43,421 nt of DNA from positions 1-43,421 of the forward strand of contig NZ_PHOA01000010.1 in NCBI RefSeq assembly GCF_003687455.1, in the 5' to 3' direction. Source of the stretch: Kocuria tytonicola. GTDB lineage: Bacteria; Actinomycetota; Actinomycetes; Actinomycetales; Micrococcaceae. Position 1 is the first letter of the stretch; each line of letters starts with the position of its first letter. Under the pieces are notes generated by a model. The model ran no database searches. It was given only the letters and a program-made list of their open reading frames with translations, and was not told the origin of the DNA. Position numbers and translations under genes: made by a program. Below are positions 7,648-15,839 of this stretch, piece after piece.

Positions 7648-9180
7648 TCACTCGGGTTTCATGAGCGGGAAGAGAATGGTTTCCCGGATCCCCAGATCGG
7701 TGAACAGCATGATGAGCCGGTCCAGGCCCAGACCCAGGCCACCCATGGGGGGAGCGCCGTGCTCCAGTGCGCGCAGGAAGTCCTCGTCCAGCTGCATGGC
7801 CTCGTCGTCACCGGCCGCCGCGAGCCGGGACTGCTCCACGAGTCGTTCCCGCTGCACCACGGGGTCCACGAGCTCGGAGAAGGCTGTGCCGCGCTCCATG
7901 CCGCCGATGATGAGGTCCCACGCCTCGATCAGTCCCGGCTCGCTGCGGTGCGGACGCGCGAGGGGCTGGGCGGCCGGCGGGTAGTCGTACACGAACGTGG
8001 GCTGGAGCAGGGTGGGCTCCACGATCTCCTCGAAGAGCTCCATGACGAGCTTCTGCGCATCCCACGCGGGGTTCACGGCGATCCCGCGCTCCGCCGCGAG
8101 CTCCCGCAGCTCCGCGGCAGGGGTCTCGGGCGTGACGGTGCGCCCCACGGCCTCGGACAGGCCCGGGTACACGGGCACCCAGGCCCACTCGCCGAACAGC
8201 TCGATGCGGCCCTGCGGGGTGTCGATGCCCTCCACACCGAGCACGCGGGCGCACTCCTGGATGATCTCCCTGATCCGCTCCGCCATCGTGAACTGGTCCC
8301 CGTAGGCCTCGTACGCCTCCAGGGTGGTGAACTCGGGGCTGTGGGAGGAGTCCACGCCCTCGTTGCGGAAGACCCGGCCGATCTCGAAGACCTTGTCGAT
8401 CCCGCCCACCACGGCGCGCTTGAGGTAGAGCTCCGTGGCGATCCGCAGGGTCATGTCCTGGTCGAACGCGTTGAGGTGGGTCTCGAACGGCCGTGCCGCC
8501 GCGCCGCCGTGCACCAGCTGGAGCATGGGAGTCTCGATCTCCACGTAGCCCTGCTCCTCCATGACGCGGCGCACGGTGCGCGTGATCAGGGAGCGGGTGA
8601 GGACGACGTCGCGCGCCTCCTGGCGCACGATCAGGTCCAGGTAGCGCTGGCGCACCCGGGTCTCCTCGTTGAGCTCCTTGTGCATGGTGGGCAGCGGCCG
8701 CAGCGCCTTGGAGGCCAGGGTCCAGGAGTCCGCCATGACGGAGAGCTCCCCGCGGCGGGAGCTGATGACGCGACCCGTGATGGCCACGAAGTCCCCGAGG
8801 TCCACCACGGACTTCCACTGCGCGAGCGCCTCGTCCCCCACATTGGCCTTGGAGAGCATGGCCTGCAGCCGGGTGCCGTCCCCCTCCTGCACGGTGGCGA
8901 AGCACAGCTTGCCCGTGTTGCGCACGTGCACCACGCGCCCCGCCACGGTGACCACGTGGTCGGTCTCCTCACCGGGCTCCAGGTGGCCGAACTCCTCGCG
9001 CACGCTGGCGAGGGTGGTGGTGCGGTGGACGTCCACCGGGTACGGCTCCATGCCGGAGTCCGCGGCGGCCTGGCGTTTGGCGGCGCGCACGGCCATCTGG
9101 TCGTTGAGTTCGCGCGCGCTCAGCTCCGGATCGGTGCTGGCGGGCTCGGCGGGAACGGTGGTCTCAGGCTGCTCGGTCAC
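7648..9180 (-). CDS. lysS: Lysyl-tRNA synthetase (alternative independent start inside the panC-lysS frame)
   Basis: LysS charges tRNA-Lys with lysine. Starting at GTG 9180 gives 510 residues, the usual class II LysS length. After a disordered N-terminus comes the OB-fold anticodon-binding domain (with VTVAGRVVHVRNTGKLCFAT). The catalytic core carries motif 1 (EEQGYVEIETPML), motif 2 (FEIGRVFRNEGVDSSHSPEF) and motif 3 (GGLGLGLDRLIMLF). No Shine-Dalgarno sequence precedes GTG 9180, but TATCCT ends 8 nt before it. A leaderless lysS mRNA could therefore be made from a promoter inside the frame even though no stop separates it from panC. I cannot decide between this and obligate fusion. Confidence 0.7.
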   Translation of the reverse strand: MTEQPETTVPAEPASTDPELSARELNDQMAVRAAKRQAAADSGMEPYPVDVHRTTTLASVREEFGHLEPGEETDHVVTVAGRVVHVRNTGKLCFATVQEGDGTRLQAMLSKANVGDEALAQWKSVVDLGDFVAITGRVISSRRGELSVMADSWTLASKALRPLPTMHKELNEETRVRQRYLDLIVRQEARDVVLTRSLITRTVRRVMEEQGYVEIETPMLQLVHGGAAARPFETHLNAFDQDMTLRIATELYLKRAVVGGIDKVFEIGRVFRNEGVDSSHSPEFTTLEAYEAYGDQFTMAERIREIIQECARVLGVEGIDTPQGRIELFGEWAWVPVYPGLSEAVGRTVTPETPAAELRELAAERGIAVNPAWDAQKLVMELFEEIVEPTLLQPTFVYDYPPAAQPLARPHRSEPGLIEAWDLIIGGMERGTAFSELVDPVVQRERLVEQSRLAAAGDDEAMQLDEDFLRALEHGAPPMGGLGLGLDRLIMLFTDLGIRETILFPLMKPE

Positions 9181-10053
9181 AGTGGACCAGGATACCGTCC
9201 GCGCTCGGATCCGCATGTTGTCGATCAGCCGGGTGGGCCCCACCCACGCGGCCACGAGCGCGAGCGTCCCGGGAGCGGGCTCCACGAGCGCGAGGTTCGC
9301 GGGGTCCACGGTCACCAGGTAGTCCAGGCGCACGTCGGGCTCGGCGGCCACGCGGCGTCGGGCCTGCTCCAGCGTGAGCTCCCCGGCGGCGAGGGCGCTG
9401 AGCGTGCGGTGCAGCACCAGCGCGTGCCCGGCCTGCTCCGGGGAGAGGTACTGGTTGCGCGAGGACAGCGCGAGGCCCTCCGGGGAGCGGACGATGGGCA
9501 CGGGGCGGATCTCCACCCGGTGGTCGAGATCACGCACCATGCGCTGCATGAGCAGCAGCTGCTGGGCGTCCTTCTCCCCGAAGTAGGCGCGGAACGGGAC
9601 GCCGGGGCCCGGGGCCATGATGGTGAGGAGCTTGCTGACCACCGTCAGTGCGCCGTCGAAGTGCCCGGGCCGGGTGGCGCCCTCCAGGATCGATCCCGCG
9701 GCTCCGGAGGTCACCGACACCACGGGCGTGCCGTCCGGGTACATCTCCCGCACGTCCGGGGCGAACACGAGGTCCACGCCCTCCCGGGCCAGCAGCGCCA
9801 CGTCCTGCTCCAGCTGCCGGGGATAGCTCTCGTAGTCCTCCCCCGGGCCGAACTGCAGCGGGTTCACGAACACCGAGACGACCGCGAGGTCGTTCTCCGC
9901 CCGCGTGCGCCGCGCGATCTCCAGGTGCCCGCGGTGCAGCGCACCCATGGTGGGCAACAGGCCCAGGCTCTCGGCACCGCCCGCCACCCGCTGCGCGATC
10001 GCCTCGCGCAGTCCTGCCACGGTGGTGCACACCACGGGTTCGCCCACGGTCAC
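7648..10053 (-). CDS. panC-lysS: Pantoate-beta-alanine ligase and lysyl-tRNA synthetase in one open frame
   Basis: One uninterrupted frame of 801 codons encodes a whole PanC followed by a whole LysS. The PanC part (residues 1 to about 282) makes pantothenate from pantoate, beta-alanine and ATP. It has PTMGALHRGH (34-43), SVFVNPLQFGPGEDYESYPR, FGEKDAQQLL and RSPEGLALSSRN, and ends at TRLIDNM. About a dozen linker residues join it to LysS. No stop codon separates the two. The GTG start at 10053 overlaps the DUF2520 stop as GTGA, with GAGGACGAGG as Shine-Dalgarno. The order in mycobacteria is panC-panD-coaX-lysS; panD and coaX are absent here. A real fusion and two overlapping gene products (see the lysS entry) are both possible. 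Confidence 0.85.
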   Translation of the reverse strand: MTVGEPVVCTTVAGLREAIAQRVAGGAESLGLLPTMGALHRGHLEIARRTRAENDLAVVSVFVNPLQFGPGEDYESYPRQLEQDVALLAREGVDLVFAPDVREMYPDGTPVVSVTSGAAGSILEGATRPGHFDGALTVVSKLLTIMAPGPGVPFRAYFGEKDAQQLLLMQRMVRDLDHRVEIRPVPIVRSPEGLALSSRNQYLSPEQAGHALVLHRTLSALAAGELTLEQARRRVAAEPDVRLDYLVTVDPANLALVEPAPGTLALVAAWVGPTRLIDNMRIRARTVSWSTVTEQPETTVPAEPASTDPELSARELNDQMAVRAAKRQAAADSGMEPYPVDVHRTTTLASVREEFGHLEPGEETDHVVTVAGRVVHVRNTGKLCFATVQEGDGTRLQAMLSKANVGDEALAQWKSVVDLGDFVAITGRVISSRRGELSVMADSWTLASKALRPLPTMHKELNEETRVRQRYLDLIVRQEARDVVLTRSLITRTVRRVMEEQGYVEIETPMLQLVHGGAAARPFETHLNAFDQDMTLRIATELYLKRAVVGGIDKVFEIGRVFRNEGVDSSHSPEFTTLEAYEAYGDQFTMAERIREIIQECARVLGVEGIDTPQGRIELFGEWAWVPVYPGLSEAVGRTVTPETPAAELRELAAERGIAVNPAWDAQKLVMELFEEIVEPTLLQPTFVYDYPPAAQPLARPHRSEPGLIEAWDLIIGGMERGTAFSELVDPVVQRERLVEQSRLAAAGDDEAMQLDEDFLRALEHGAPPMGGLGLGLDRLIMLFTDLGIRETILFPLMKPE
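9189..9194 (-). promoter_or_regulatory. Possible internal -10 box for lysS
   Basis: On the minus strand TATCCT fits TANNNT, in the junction between the PanC and LysS modules. It predicts transcription starting at 9180-9182, right at the GTG codon. No convincing -35 is seen. Confidence 0.4.
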
Positions 10054-11072
10054 TCCTCGTCCTCGAGCGCGGCCAGCACCGCGCGGTACGTCGTGGCATC
10101 CAGTCTGCCCGAGGTCACCGCGCGGGCCGCCGTCTGCCGCCCCAGCGCCCGGTACCCGGCCAGCAGCTGCGCTCCCGGGCTGGCCCCCGCTGCGGAACGC
10201 ACCTCCGACGGCGCGTGGGCCGCGTCGGCGGCAGGCGCCCGGGCGCCGTGCTCGTCGCGGGCCGCGTCGACCGCGTGCGCTCCCGGGGCGACGCCGCCCT
10301 GACCGGAGAGCTCGCGCAGCGCTGCGACGTGGGCGGCCACGGTGGAGATGTCCCCGCGGGCCACCGGCCCGGTGAGCGCGGACTCCCCCGAGGCCAGGGC
10401 GTTGTCCACCGTGGCGCGCACGAGGGGGCCCAGCACGCGGTCGGGGTGCTCCACACCGATCTCCCCGAGGATCTGCATGGCCTCGCCGAGCACCGTCATC
10501 ACGTGGTTGGAGCCGTGGGCGAGAGCGGCGTGGTACAGCGGGCGGTCGGCCTCCGCAACCACGACGGGCTCGGCCCCCATCTCCACCACGAGCGCCTGGG
10601 CAATGGGGAGCACGGGGGCCGCGGCGGTCACCCCGAAGCTGCAGTCCACGAGCCGCTGCAGGTCCATGCTCAGCCCGGTGAAGGTCATGGCGGGGTGCAC
10701 GGCCAGCCCGATGGCGCCGGCGGAGCGAACGGGTTCCAGGACGTCCGTGCCGAAACGGCCCGCGGTGTGCACCACCAGCTGGCCGGGCTGCCACGCACCG
10801 GTGGCCGCGAGACCGGCCACGAGTCCCGGGAGCTGGTCGTCCGGGACCGCGAGCAGCACGAGCTCGCTGCGCTCCACAATGGTCTCCACGTCCAGCACCG
10901 GGACGTCCGGCAGCAGGGCCGCGGCCCGCTCGTGGCTCTGCGCCGACGACGCGTGGACCCCCACCACGGCGTGGCCCGCCGCCCGCAGCGCGGCCCCCAG
11001 GACCGCACCCACCTTTCCGGCGCTGATGACTCCCACGCCGAGACGGCCGGGACGGTGACTGGGTGAGGACAC
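10050..11072 (-). CDS. Rossmann-like DUF2520 protein linked to pantothenate synthesis
   Basis: A 340-residue NAD(P)-binding protein, homologous to the Rv3603c type. The N-terminal Rossmann domain has the GVGVISAGKVGAVLGAAL nucleotide loop (about residues 12-30). The rest resembles 6-phosphogluconate-dehydrogenase-like or ketopantoate-reductase-like helical domains, with VHPAMTFTG and HGSNHVMTVLGE conserved in DUF2520. An Ala/Gly/Pro-rich insert (around 255-300) looks disordered. It is coupled to panC by a GTGA stop/start overlap. A ketopantoate-reductase-like role is an inference from fold and context. GTG 11072 has AAGGAG about 9 nt upstream. Confidence 0.85.
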   Translation of the reverse strand: MSSPSHRPGRLGVGVISAGKVGAVLGAALRAAGHAVVGVHASSAQSHERAAALLPDVPVLDVETIVERSELVLLAVPDDQLPGLVAGLAATGAWQPGQLVVHTAGRFGTDVLEPVRSAGAIGLAVHPAMTFTGLSMDLQRLVDCSFGVTAAAPVLPIAQALVVEMGAEPVVVAEADRPLYHAALAHGSNHVMTVLGEAMQILGEIGVEHPDRVLGPLVRATVDNALASGESALTGPVARGDISTVAAHVAALRELSGQGGVAPGAHAVDAARDEHGARAPAADAAHAPSEVRSAAGASPGAQLLAGYRALGRQTAARAVTSGRLDATTYRAVLAALEDEE

Positions 11073-11170
11073 GCGAAGACTCCTTGCAGGGGAACGGCCG
11101 GGCGCGCCCGCACCGCAGACGGGATGGTGGTCTGCGCGGCGGGAGCACGTGCGGCCACGGCACGCACAGG

Positions 11171-12916
11171 CTAGCGCACGGTGTCGGGTGCCGGGGCCGC
11201 CGTGCTCCAGGGCCGCTCGGGCGCGCGGGCGCCGACCCGGGCCCTGGCCGCGCGGGCGAGCTGCGTGTGCCGCTCCAGCAGGGCACGGGCGTCCGCGACA
11301 TCCAGGTGGGCCACCGCCGTGGTCACGGAGCCAGGGGTCACGTGCACCGAGAGGTCGCTGAGCCCGAACCGACGCTCCAAAGGCCCCTGGGACAGTGCTG
11401 CGGACTGGGTCTTGTGATGCGGGACCACGCTCGCGTGGCGGGCGAGTCGTCCGCGCCGAAGGACGAGAACCGCCTCGTCCATCGCGAAACCGGTGCGCCG
11501 CCAGGTGAGCGGGTCCAGCCAGCGCGCCCGCCGCGGACTCGTGGTGAAGTTCTCGCCGCCCCCGATTCCGCGGAGCCCCTCGGTCACAAGATCCGTGGGG
11601 GTCAGCTCCAGCGGCAGCACCAGCTCCAGCACGCCGCGGACCTGCTCCCACGTGCCCACGGGCAGCACCACGGAGCCGAGCGTCTCCGTCCCACCGGCCC
11701 CTCCCTTGCCCGCCGTGGTGACCGTGACCCGGTGGCCGCCGAAGAACCGCCACAGCAACGGCGCGGTGACCTCCAGTGCCTGCACCCGGCCGGTGGGGAT
11801 GGTGGAGGAGCGTTCGTTGAACAGCCCCGACCGGGTCCGCACGCCCTCGGGGACCTCGCTCAGGGTGAATCCCCAGCTGCGTTCGAGCCGGGAGTACAGC
11901 CCGGAGACCACGCCCAGCAGGGGCGGGACGGCCGTGGGCAGCACCACGACCAGCGCCTCGGGGAACCACACGGACAGACCCGCCATGAGCAGTGCGAGCA
12001 GCAGCAGCACCACGGCGGGCGGGGAGCACACGAGCGCGAGCAGCACGCGGGCGGTGGGGACCGTGAACACCCGCCGCAGCTCGTCCCGTTCGCTGAGGAT
12101 CCCGTACTTCTGCGCCACCCGGACGTCCACACCCTCGCGGGAGCGCCCGGACCGGGTGCCGGGGGCCGGGTCTGCACCGGCGCTGCCCGCCTCGGCGTCC
12201 GGAACGGCCGCGGGCGACGTCGCCCGGGCCGTCTCCTGCCGCTCGGCGGCACGGTGGGCGGCCACGAGGAGCTGGCTCCGCAGCTCCCGCGCGTGGTCAC
12301 GTCCCAGGTAGGAGAGCTCGAGCACGCTGGAGCCGCCGTCGGCCACGTCGAACTTCAGGGAGGACAGCCCCAGGACGCGGGGCAGGAACCGGCGTTCCAC
12401 GTCGATGCCCTGCACCCGGTCCAGGCGCGCCTGCCGCTGGGTGCGGAAGAGCCAGCCACTGCGAAACCGCACGTGCTCGCCCGTGATCTGATAGCGGGTG
12501 AACCACCAGGACAGCAGGCCCAAACCGATCAGCACCCCCAGCACACCGCACAGCACCGCGAGCCCGAGACCGGCGCCGACCACGCGGACCGCACCGCCCA
12601 CGTCCACCTGGATCGGCTCGTGCTTGACGAAGGACGAGACGACGTCGTCCACGAACGTGTTGGCGAAGCCCCACACCAGCGCCACGAGCAGCAGCCAGCT
12701 GCGCACGAAGGGGGTGAGGAGGTGGACCCGGTGCCACTCGCCGTCCACCTCCCCGCCCGGGGCCGCGGCGTCGCGGGACTGGGGTGCTCCGGGCGCGACG
12801 GCTGGGGCGGATGCCGCAGCCGGGGGTGACGGGGTGCCGGGGTCCGCGGTTCCGCCCCCGGACCTCTCCCAGGGGGCTGCGGGCAGCTCCGGACGGGTCT
12901 CCTCCCCGCCCGTCAC
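11171..12916 (-). CDS. Large PH-domain (bPH2/YdbT-like) membrane protein
   Basis: A 581-residue membrane protein of the bacterial PH-like (DUF304) family, related to B. subtilis YdbT. After a Pro/Ala-rich cytoplasmic N-terminus (1-55) come paired transmembrane helices (about 70-90 and 110-140) and a bPH2 repeat (about 145-225). A disordered Ala/Arg/Thr segment follows, then more transmembrane helices (about 285-345) and two further bPH2 repeats, ending at SVHVTPGSVTTAVAHLDVAD. GTG 12916 overlaps the stop of the upstream PH gene as GTGA, so the two are coupled and may form one complex. The molecular function is unknown; YdbS/YdbT have been tied to stress or bacteriocin resistance. Confidence 0.8.
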   Translation of the reverse strand: MTGGEETRPELPAAPWERSGGGTADPGTPSPPAAASAPAVAPGAPQSRDAAAPGGEVDGEWHRVHLLTPFVRSWLLLVALVWGFANTFVDDVVSSFVKHEPIQVDVGGAVRVVGAGLGLAVLCGVLGVLIGLGLLSWWFTRYQITGEHVRFRSGWLFRTQRQARLDRVQGIDVERRFLPRVLGLSSLKFDVADGGSSVLELSYLGRDHARELRSQLLVAAHRAAERQETARATSPAAVPDAEAGSAGADPAPGTRSGRSREGVDVRVAQKYGILSERDELRRVFTVPTARVLLALVCSPPAVVLLLLALLMAGLSVWFPEALVVVLPTAVPPLLGVVSGLYSRLERSWGFTLSEVPEGVRTRSGLFNERSSTIPTGRVQALEVTAPLLWRFFGGHRVTVTTAGKGGAGGTETLGSVVLPVGTWEQVRGVLELVLPLELTPTDLVTEGLRGIGGGENFTTSPRRARWLDPLTWRRTGFAMDEAVLVLRRGRLARHASVVPHHKTQSAALSQGPLERRFGLSDLSVHVTPGSVTTAVAHLDVADARALLERHTQLARAARARVGARAPERPWSTAAPAPDTVR

Positions 12917-13428
12917 AGCCCCACCATGTGCTCTTCCCCGCGCTCCGTGAGCTGCTCGCGCAGTCGGTCCGCCTCCTCCCGGGGCAGCCCGGGAAGCACG
13001 GCGTCAGTGCTCGCGGAGGCAGTGTGGAGCGTGACCGAGGCGAGCCCGAACGCGTTGAGCACCGGCCCGGTCTTGATGTCCACGTACTGCATGCGGCCGT
13101 AGGGCACCACGGTCACCGTGCGGAAGAACAACCCCTTGCGCAGCCACAGCTCCGTGGGCGCCTCCGCATAGCCGATGGCTCGCACGCGGCGCGGCACCAG
13201 GAAGAGGTTGACCCCGCCCCACACGAGCACCACGCCGGCGGGCAGCCACAGCCACCACGGTGCGCTCCCCTCCCACGTGCCCAGCAGGTGCAGCACGAGC
13301 GGCACGGAGACGACCACCGCCCACACGAGCGTGGTGATCACGGCGCCGATCAGGCGGACCCGCAGGTACTTGGGCGACACGTGCCGCCACTGCAGGCCCG
13401 GCGGGCTGAGCTCAGTGGTCGCGGGCAT
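12913..13428 (-). CDS. Small PH-domain (YdbS-like) membrane protein
   Basis: A 171-residue protein. Two transmembrane helices (about 26-48 and 58-78) form a hairpin with a Trp-rich extracytoplasmic turn (TWEGSAPWWLW). A bPH2 domain follows (about 85-165), with GLFFRTVTVVPYGRMQYVD and the short helix near its end. ATG 13428 has GGGAGG just upstream, and the gene begins inside the last 17 bp of the DUF3180 gene. It is probably the partner of the 581-residue PH protein that follows with a 4-bp overlap. Confidence 0.85.
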   Translation of the reverse strand: MPATTELSPPGLQWRHVSPKYLRVRLIGAVITTLVWAVVVSVPLVLHLLGTWEGSAPWWLWLPAGVVLVWGGVNLFLVPRRVRAIGYAEAPTELWLRKGLFFRTVTVVPYGRMQYVDIKTGPVLNAFGLASVTLHTASASTDAVLPGLPREEADRLREQLTERGEEHMVGL

Positions 13429-13966
13429 ATCCTCCCTCTCCGGCGGCGTACGGATCCTGCCGTCCACCGTAAGGGGTCTCCTCCTCCGCGTCCGGGTCAT
13501 CCGGAGGGAGCCTGCAGAATTTCTCCACGATCCACCCGAGCACCGCCAGCAGGATGCCCGCGACCACGTGCACCACGCACAGCCACAACGGCTCCTGGGT
13601 GGAGCGCACGCCGAGCAGCGCGATCTGCTCCACCCCGATCCCGGCGTGCCACCCGGCGCACAGGGCACCGTAGAACGCCACGGCCTGCGCCGCCGCCGCG
13701 GTGCCCACGGCCCACACCGGGTCGTACGGCGCGCGCCGGGCGGGATCACGACGCCGCCCGCTCCCCTTGTGCGGGTCCCGGTAGGCGCGCACGCGCAGGC
13801 CCAGGTAGCCCAGCACGAGTGCCGCGCCGAGCTCCGCAACCAGGCTGAGCCACGGCAGGATCAGCAGGCTCTGGACGGTGCCGCCCGCCACGCGGTCGAG
13901 GCTCCACCCCACGGCCCCGGCCACCGCGGCGGCCGCCGCGAGGGACGGCAGGTTCAGGTAGCGCAC
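13412..13966 (-). CDS. DUF3180 four-helix membrane protein
   Basis: A 184-residue integral membrane protein of the Rv3605c type, always found next to folK in actinobacteria as far as I know. Four hydrophobic helices are visible (about 5-24, 32-56, 80-102 and 117-140), with a basic loop between helices 2 and 3 (YRDPHKGSGRRRDPARR). The tail is acidic and Gly/Tyr-rich. GTG 13966 has GGAGGAG upstream, and the gene starts within the last 13 bp of folK. The function is unknown. Confidence 0.85.
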   Translation of the reverse strand: MRYLNLPSLAAAAAVAGAVGWSLDRVAGGTVQSLLILPWLSLVAELGAALVLGYLGLRVRAYRDPHKGSGRRRDPARRAPYDPVWAVGTAAAAQAVAFYGALCAGWHAGIGVEQIALLGVRSTQEPLWLCVVHVVAGILLAVLGWIVEKFCRLPPDDPDAEEETPYGGRQDPYAAGEGGYARDH

Positions 13967-14478
13967 GGCGGCTCCTCCTCCGGTCTCAGGGTGTGGTGGG
14001 TGACGGTCAGGTCCGCGAGGTCCGGTGCCGCGCGGGCCAGCTCGGCCACGGAGGCGCCGGCCAGTTCTGCCGCGGGGTCCATCAGGGCCCACGGCTGCAG
14101 CACGAAGGCCCGCTCGTGCGCCCGGGGGTGCGGCAGCACGAGCCGCGGGTCCGTGCTGCACACCCCCTCGAAGCTCACGACGTCCAGGTCCAGGGTGCGG
14201 GGTCCCCAGCGGACCTCCCGGGTGCGGCCGTGCCGGTTCTCGATCTCCTGGCACACGGAGAGCACCTGCTCCGGGGTGAGCTCCGTGCGCAGCTCCGCCA
14301 CGGCGTTGAGGTAGTCCGGGGAGTCCCCCGGACCGCCCACGGCCCGGGTGGCCACCACGGGCGACACCGCGCTCACGGTGGTTCCGGGCGATCCTGCCAG
14401 GTCCCGGACGGCCGCGCGCAGGGTGGCCACCCGGTCCCCGAGGTTCGCGCCCAGGGCCACGATGCACCGGGCCGTCAC
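13954..14478 (-). CDS. folK: 2-amino-4-hydroxy-6-hydroxymethyldihydropteridine pyrophosphokinase
   Basis: FolK (HPPK) transfers pyrophosphate from ATP to 6-hydroxymethyl-dihydropterin in folate synthesis. The 174 residues include LGANLGDR (9-16), the pterin-binding PDYLNAVAEL region, the metal-binding RWGPRTLDLDVV segment (two catalytic Asp), and LPHPRAHERAFVLQPW. GTG 14478 overlaps the folB stop as GTGA. It is the fourth gene of the folE-folP-folB-folK run. Confidence 0.95.
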   Translation of the reverse strand: MTARCIVALGANLGDRVATLRAAVRDLAGSPGTTVSAVSPVVATRAVGGPGDSPDYLNAVAELRTELTPEQVLSVCQEIENRHGRTREVRWGPRTLDLDVVSFEGVCSTDPRLVLPHPRAHERAFVLQPWALMDPAAELAGASVAELARAAPDLADLTVTHHTLRPEEEPPCAT

Positions 14479-14885
14479 CGTGCGCCTCCATCCGGGAGGC
14501 CGGCGCGCGTGCGGCAGATGCTCACCGCCACGTCGGAGAACGTGACGTCGATGGGCGCCTTGGGCTTGTGCACGGTCACGTCCAGTGCGACGATGGCCGG
14601 AAAACTCGCGAGGAGGGCGCGGGCGATCTCCTCCGCGAGCGCCTCGATCAGCTGGAAGCGGGTGCCGATGATGATCTCCCGCACCATTTCCGCCACCTCG
14701 CCGTAGTGCACGGTGAGGGTGAGGTCGTCCGTGGCGGCGGCGGGGCGCAGGTCCACGTGCAGCACGAGGTCCACGAAGAACGGCTGGCCGCTGCGCCGCT
14801 CCTTCTCGAACACCCCGTGGTACCCCACGGCGCCCAGGCCGGTGAGGGTGATGCGGTCGAGGGGCGGCTGGTGAGGGCTGTCCAT
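14475..14885 (-). CDS. folB: Dihydroneopterin aldolase
   Basis: FolB cleaves 7,8-dihydroneopterin to 6-hydroxymethyl-dihydropterin and glycolaldehyde. The 136 residues show the expected LTGLGAVGYHGVFEKERRSG start, the substrate-binding Glu in LIEALAEEIARALL, and the catalytic Lys in VTVHKPKAPI. The start ATG 14885 is 13 bp after the folP stop. It overlaps folK by 4 bp. Confidence 0.95.
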   Translation of the reverse strand: MDSPHQPPLDRITLTGLGAVGYHGVFEKERRSGQPFFVDLVLHVDLRPAAATDDLTLTVHYGEVAEMVREIIIGTRFQLIEALAEEIARALLASFPAIVALDVTVHKPKAPIDVTFSDVAVSICRTRAGLPDGGAR

Positions 14886-14898
14886 GCTGGTGCTCCGT

Positions 14899-15837
14899 TC
14901 AGTCGTGGTCGCGGGGGCGCAGCACCGGCGGGTCGATGCCGAGCCACGCGTGGGCGGTGGCCACCGCGTCGCACGTGCCGCGGACGTCGTGCACGCGCAC
15001 GGCCCACGCTCCCCCGAACGCGGCCAGCGCGCTGATCGCGGCGGTGGCGCCGTCCCGCTCCGTGACCGGCCGGGGTGCGCCGTCCGCCGCGAGCAGTGCG
15101 CCGAGGAAACGCTTGCGGGAGGCCGCCACGAGCACCCTGTTCCCCAGCCCACGGAAGCGGGGCAGGGCGCGCAGCAGCTCCCAGTCCTGCCCGCCGGCCT
15201 TGGCGAACCCCAGCCCGGGGTCCACGACGAGCCGCTCCGGGCGCACGCCGGCCGCGTACAGCCGCTCGCGGACCGCGCACAGCTCGGCGAGCACGTCCGC
15301 AACGGTGTCCTCGTAGTGCGTGAGGGTGGTCATGGTCTGGGGCGTGCCGCGGGAGTGCATGAGCACGTACGGGATGCCGCTCGCGCCCGCGAACTCGACC
15401 ATCTCCGGGCTCACGTTCGTGCCGGAGACGTCGTTGACGATGTGCGCCCCCGCCGCCACGGCCGCCTCCGCGGTCCCGGCGTTGAACGTGTCCGCGCTGA
15501 CGACGACGCCCCTGCGGCTCAGCTCCCGGATCACGGGCAGCACACGGCGCCGCTCCTCGCGCGGGTCCACCCGCTGCGAGTGCGGTCGTGTGGACTCCCC
15601 GCCCACGTCCACAATGTCGGCGCCCTGCTCCGCGAGGCGCAGCCCGTGGGCGATGGCCGCTTCCTCGGAGTCGTGGACCCCGCCGTCGCTGAAGGAGTCG
15701 GGGGTCACGTTGAGCACACCCATCACGAGCGTGCGGTGCTGTGGCAGGGCGTCGAAGGACCCCCATCCGAGACGGTCGCCGTGCGGTGGGGCCGGCGCGT
15801 CCGGACGGGACCCGGCGGCGTCGTGCGGGGCGCTCAC
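14899..15837 (-). CDS. folP: Dihydropteroate synthase
   Basis: FolP joins p-aminobenzoate to the pterin pyrophosphate and is the sulfonamide target. It is a 312-residue TIM barrel with the signature MGVLNVTPDSFSDGG (39-53). Further conserved stretches are VDVGGESTRP, the central NDVSG strand, VVDPGLGFAK (phosphate site), and the ending VRVHDVRG. The N-terminal 30 residues are an Asp/Pro/Ala-rich extension. GTG 15837 lies two bases after the folE stop, so translation is probably coupled. Confidence 0.96.
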   Translation of the reverse strand: MSAPHDAAGSRPDAPAPPHGDRLGWGSFDALPQHRTLVMGVLNVTPDSFSDGGVHDSEEAAIAHGLRLAEQGADIVDVGGESTRPHSQRVDPREERRRVLPVIRELSRRGVVVSADTFNAGTAEAAVAAGAHIVNDVSGTNVSPEMVEFAGASGIPYVLMHSRGTPQTMTTLTHYEDTVADVLAELCAVRERLYAAGVRPERLVVDPGLGFAKAGGQDWELLRALPRFRGLGNRVLVAASRKRFLGALLAADGAPRPVTERDGATAAISALAAFGGAWAVRVHDVRGTCDAVATAHAWLGIDPPVLRPRDHD

Positions 15838-15839
15838 GG

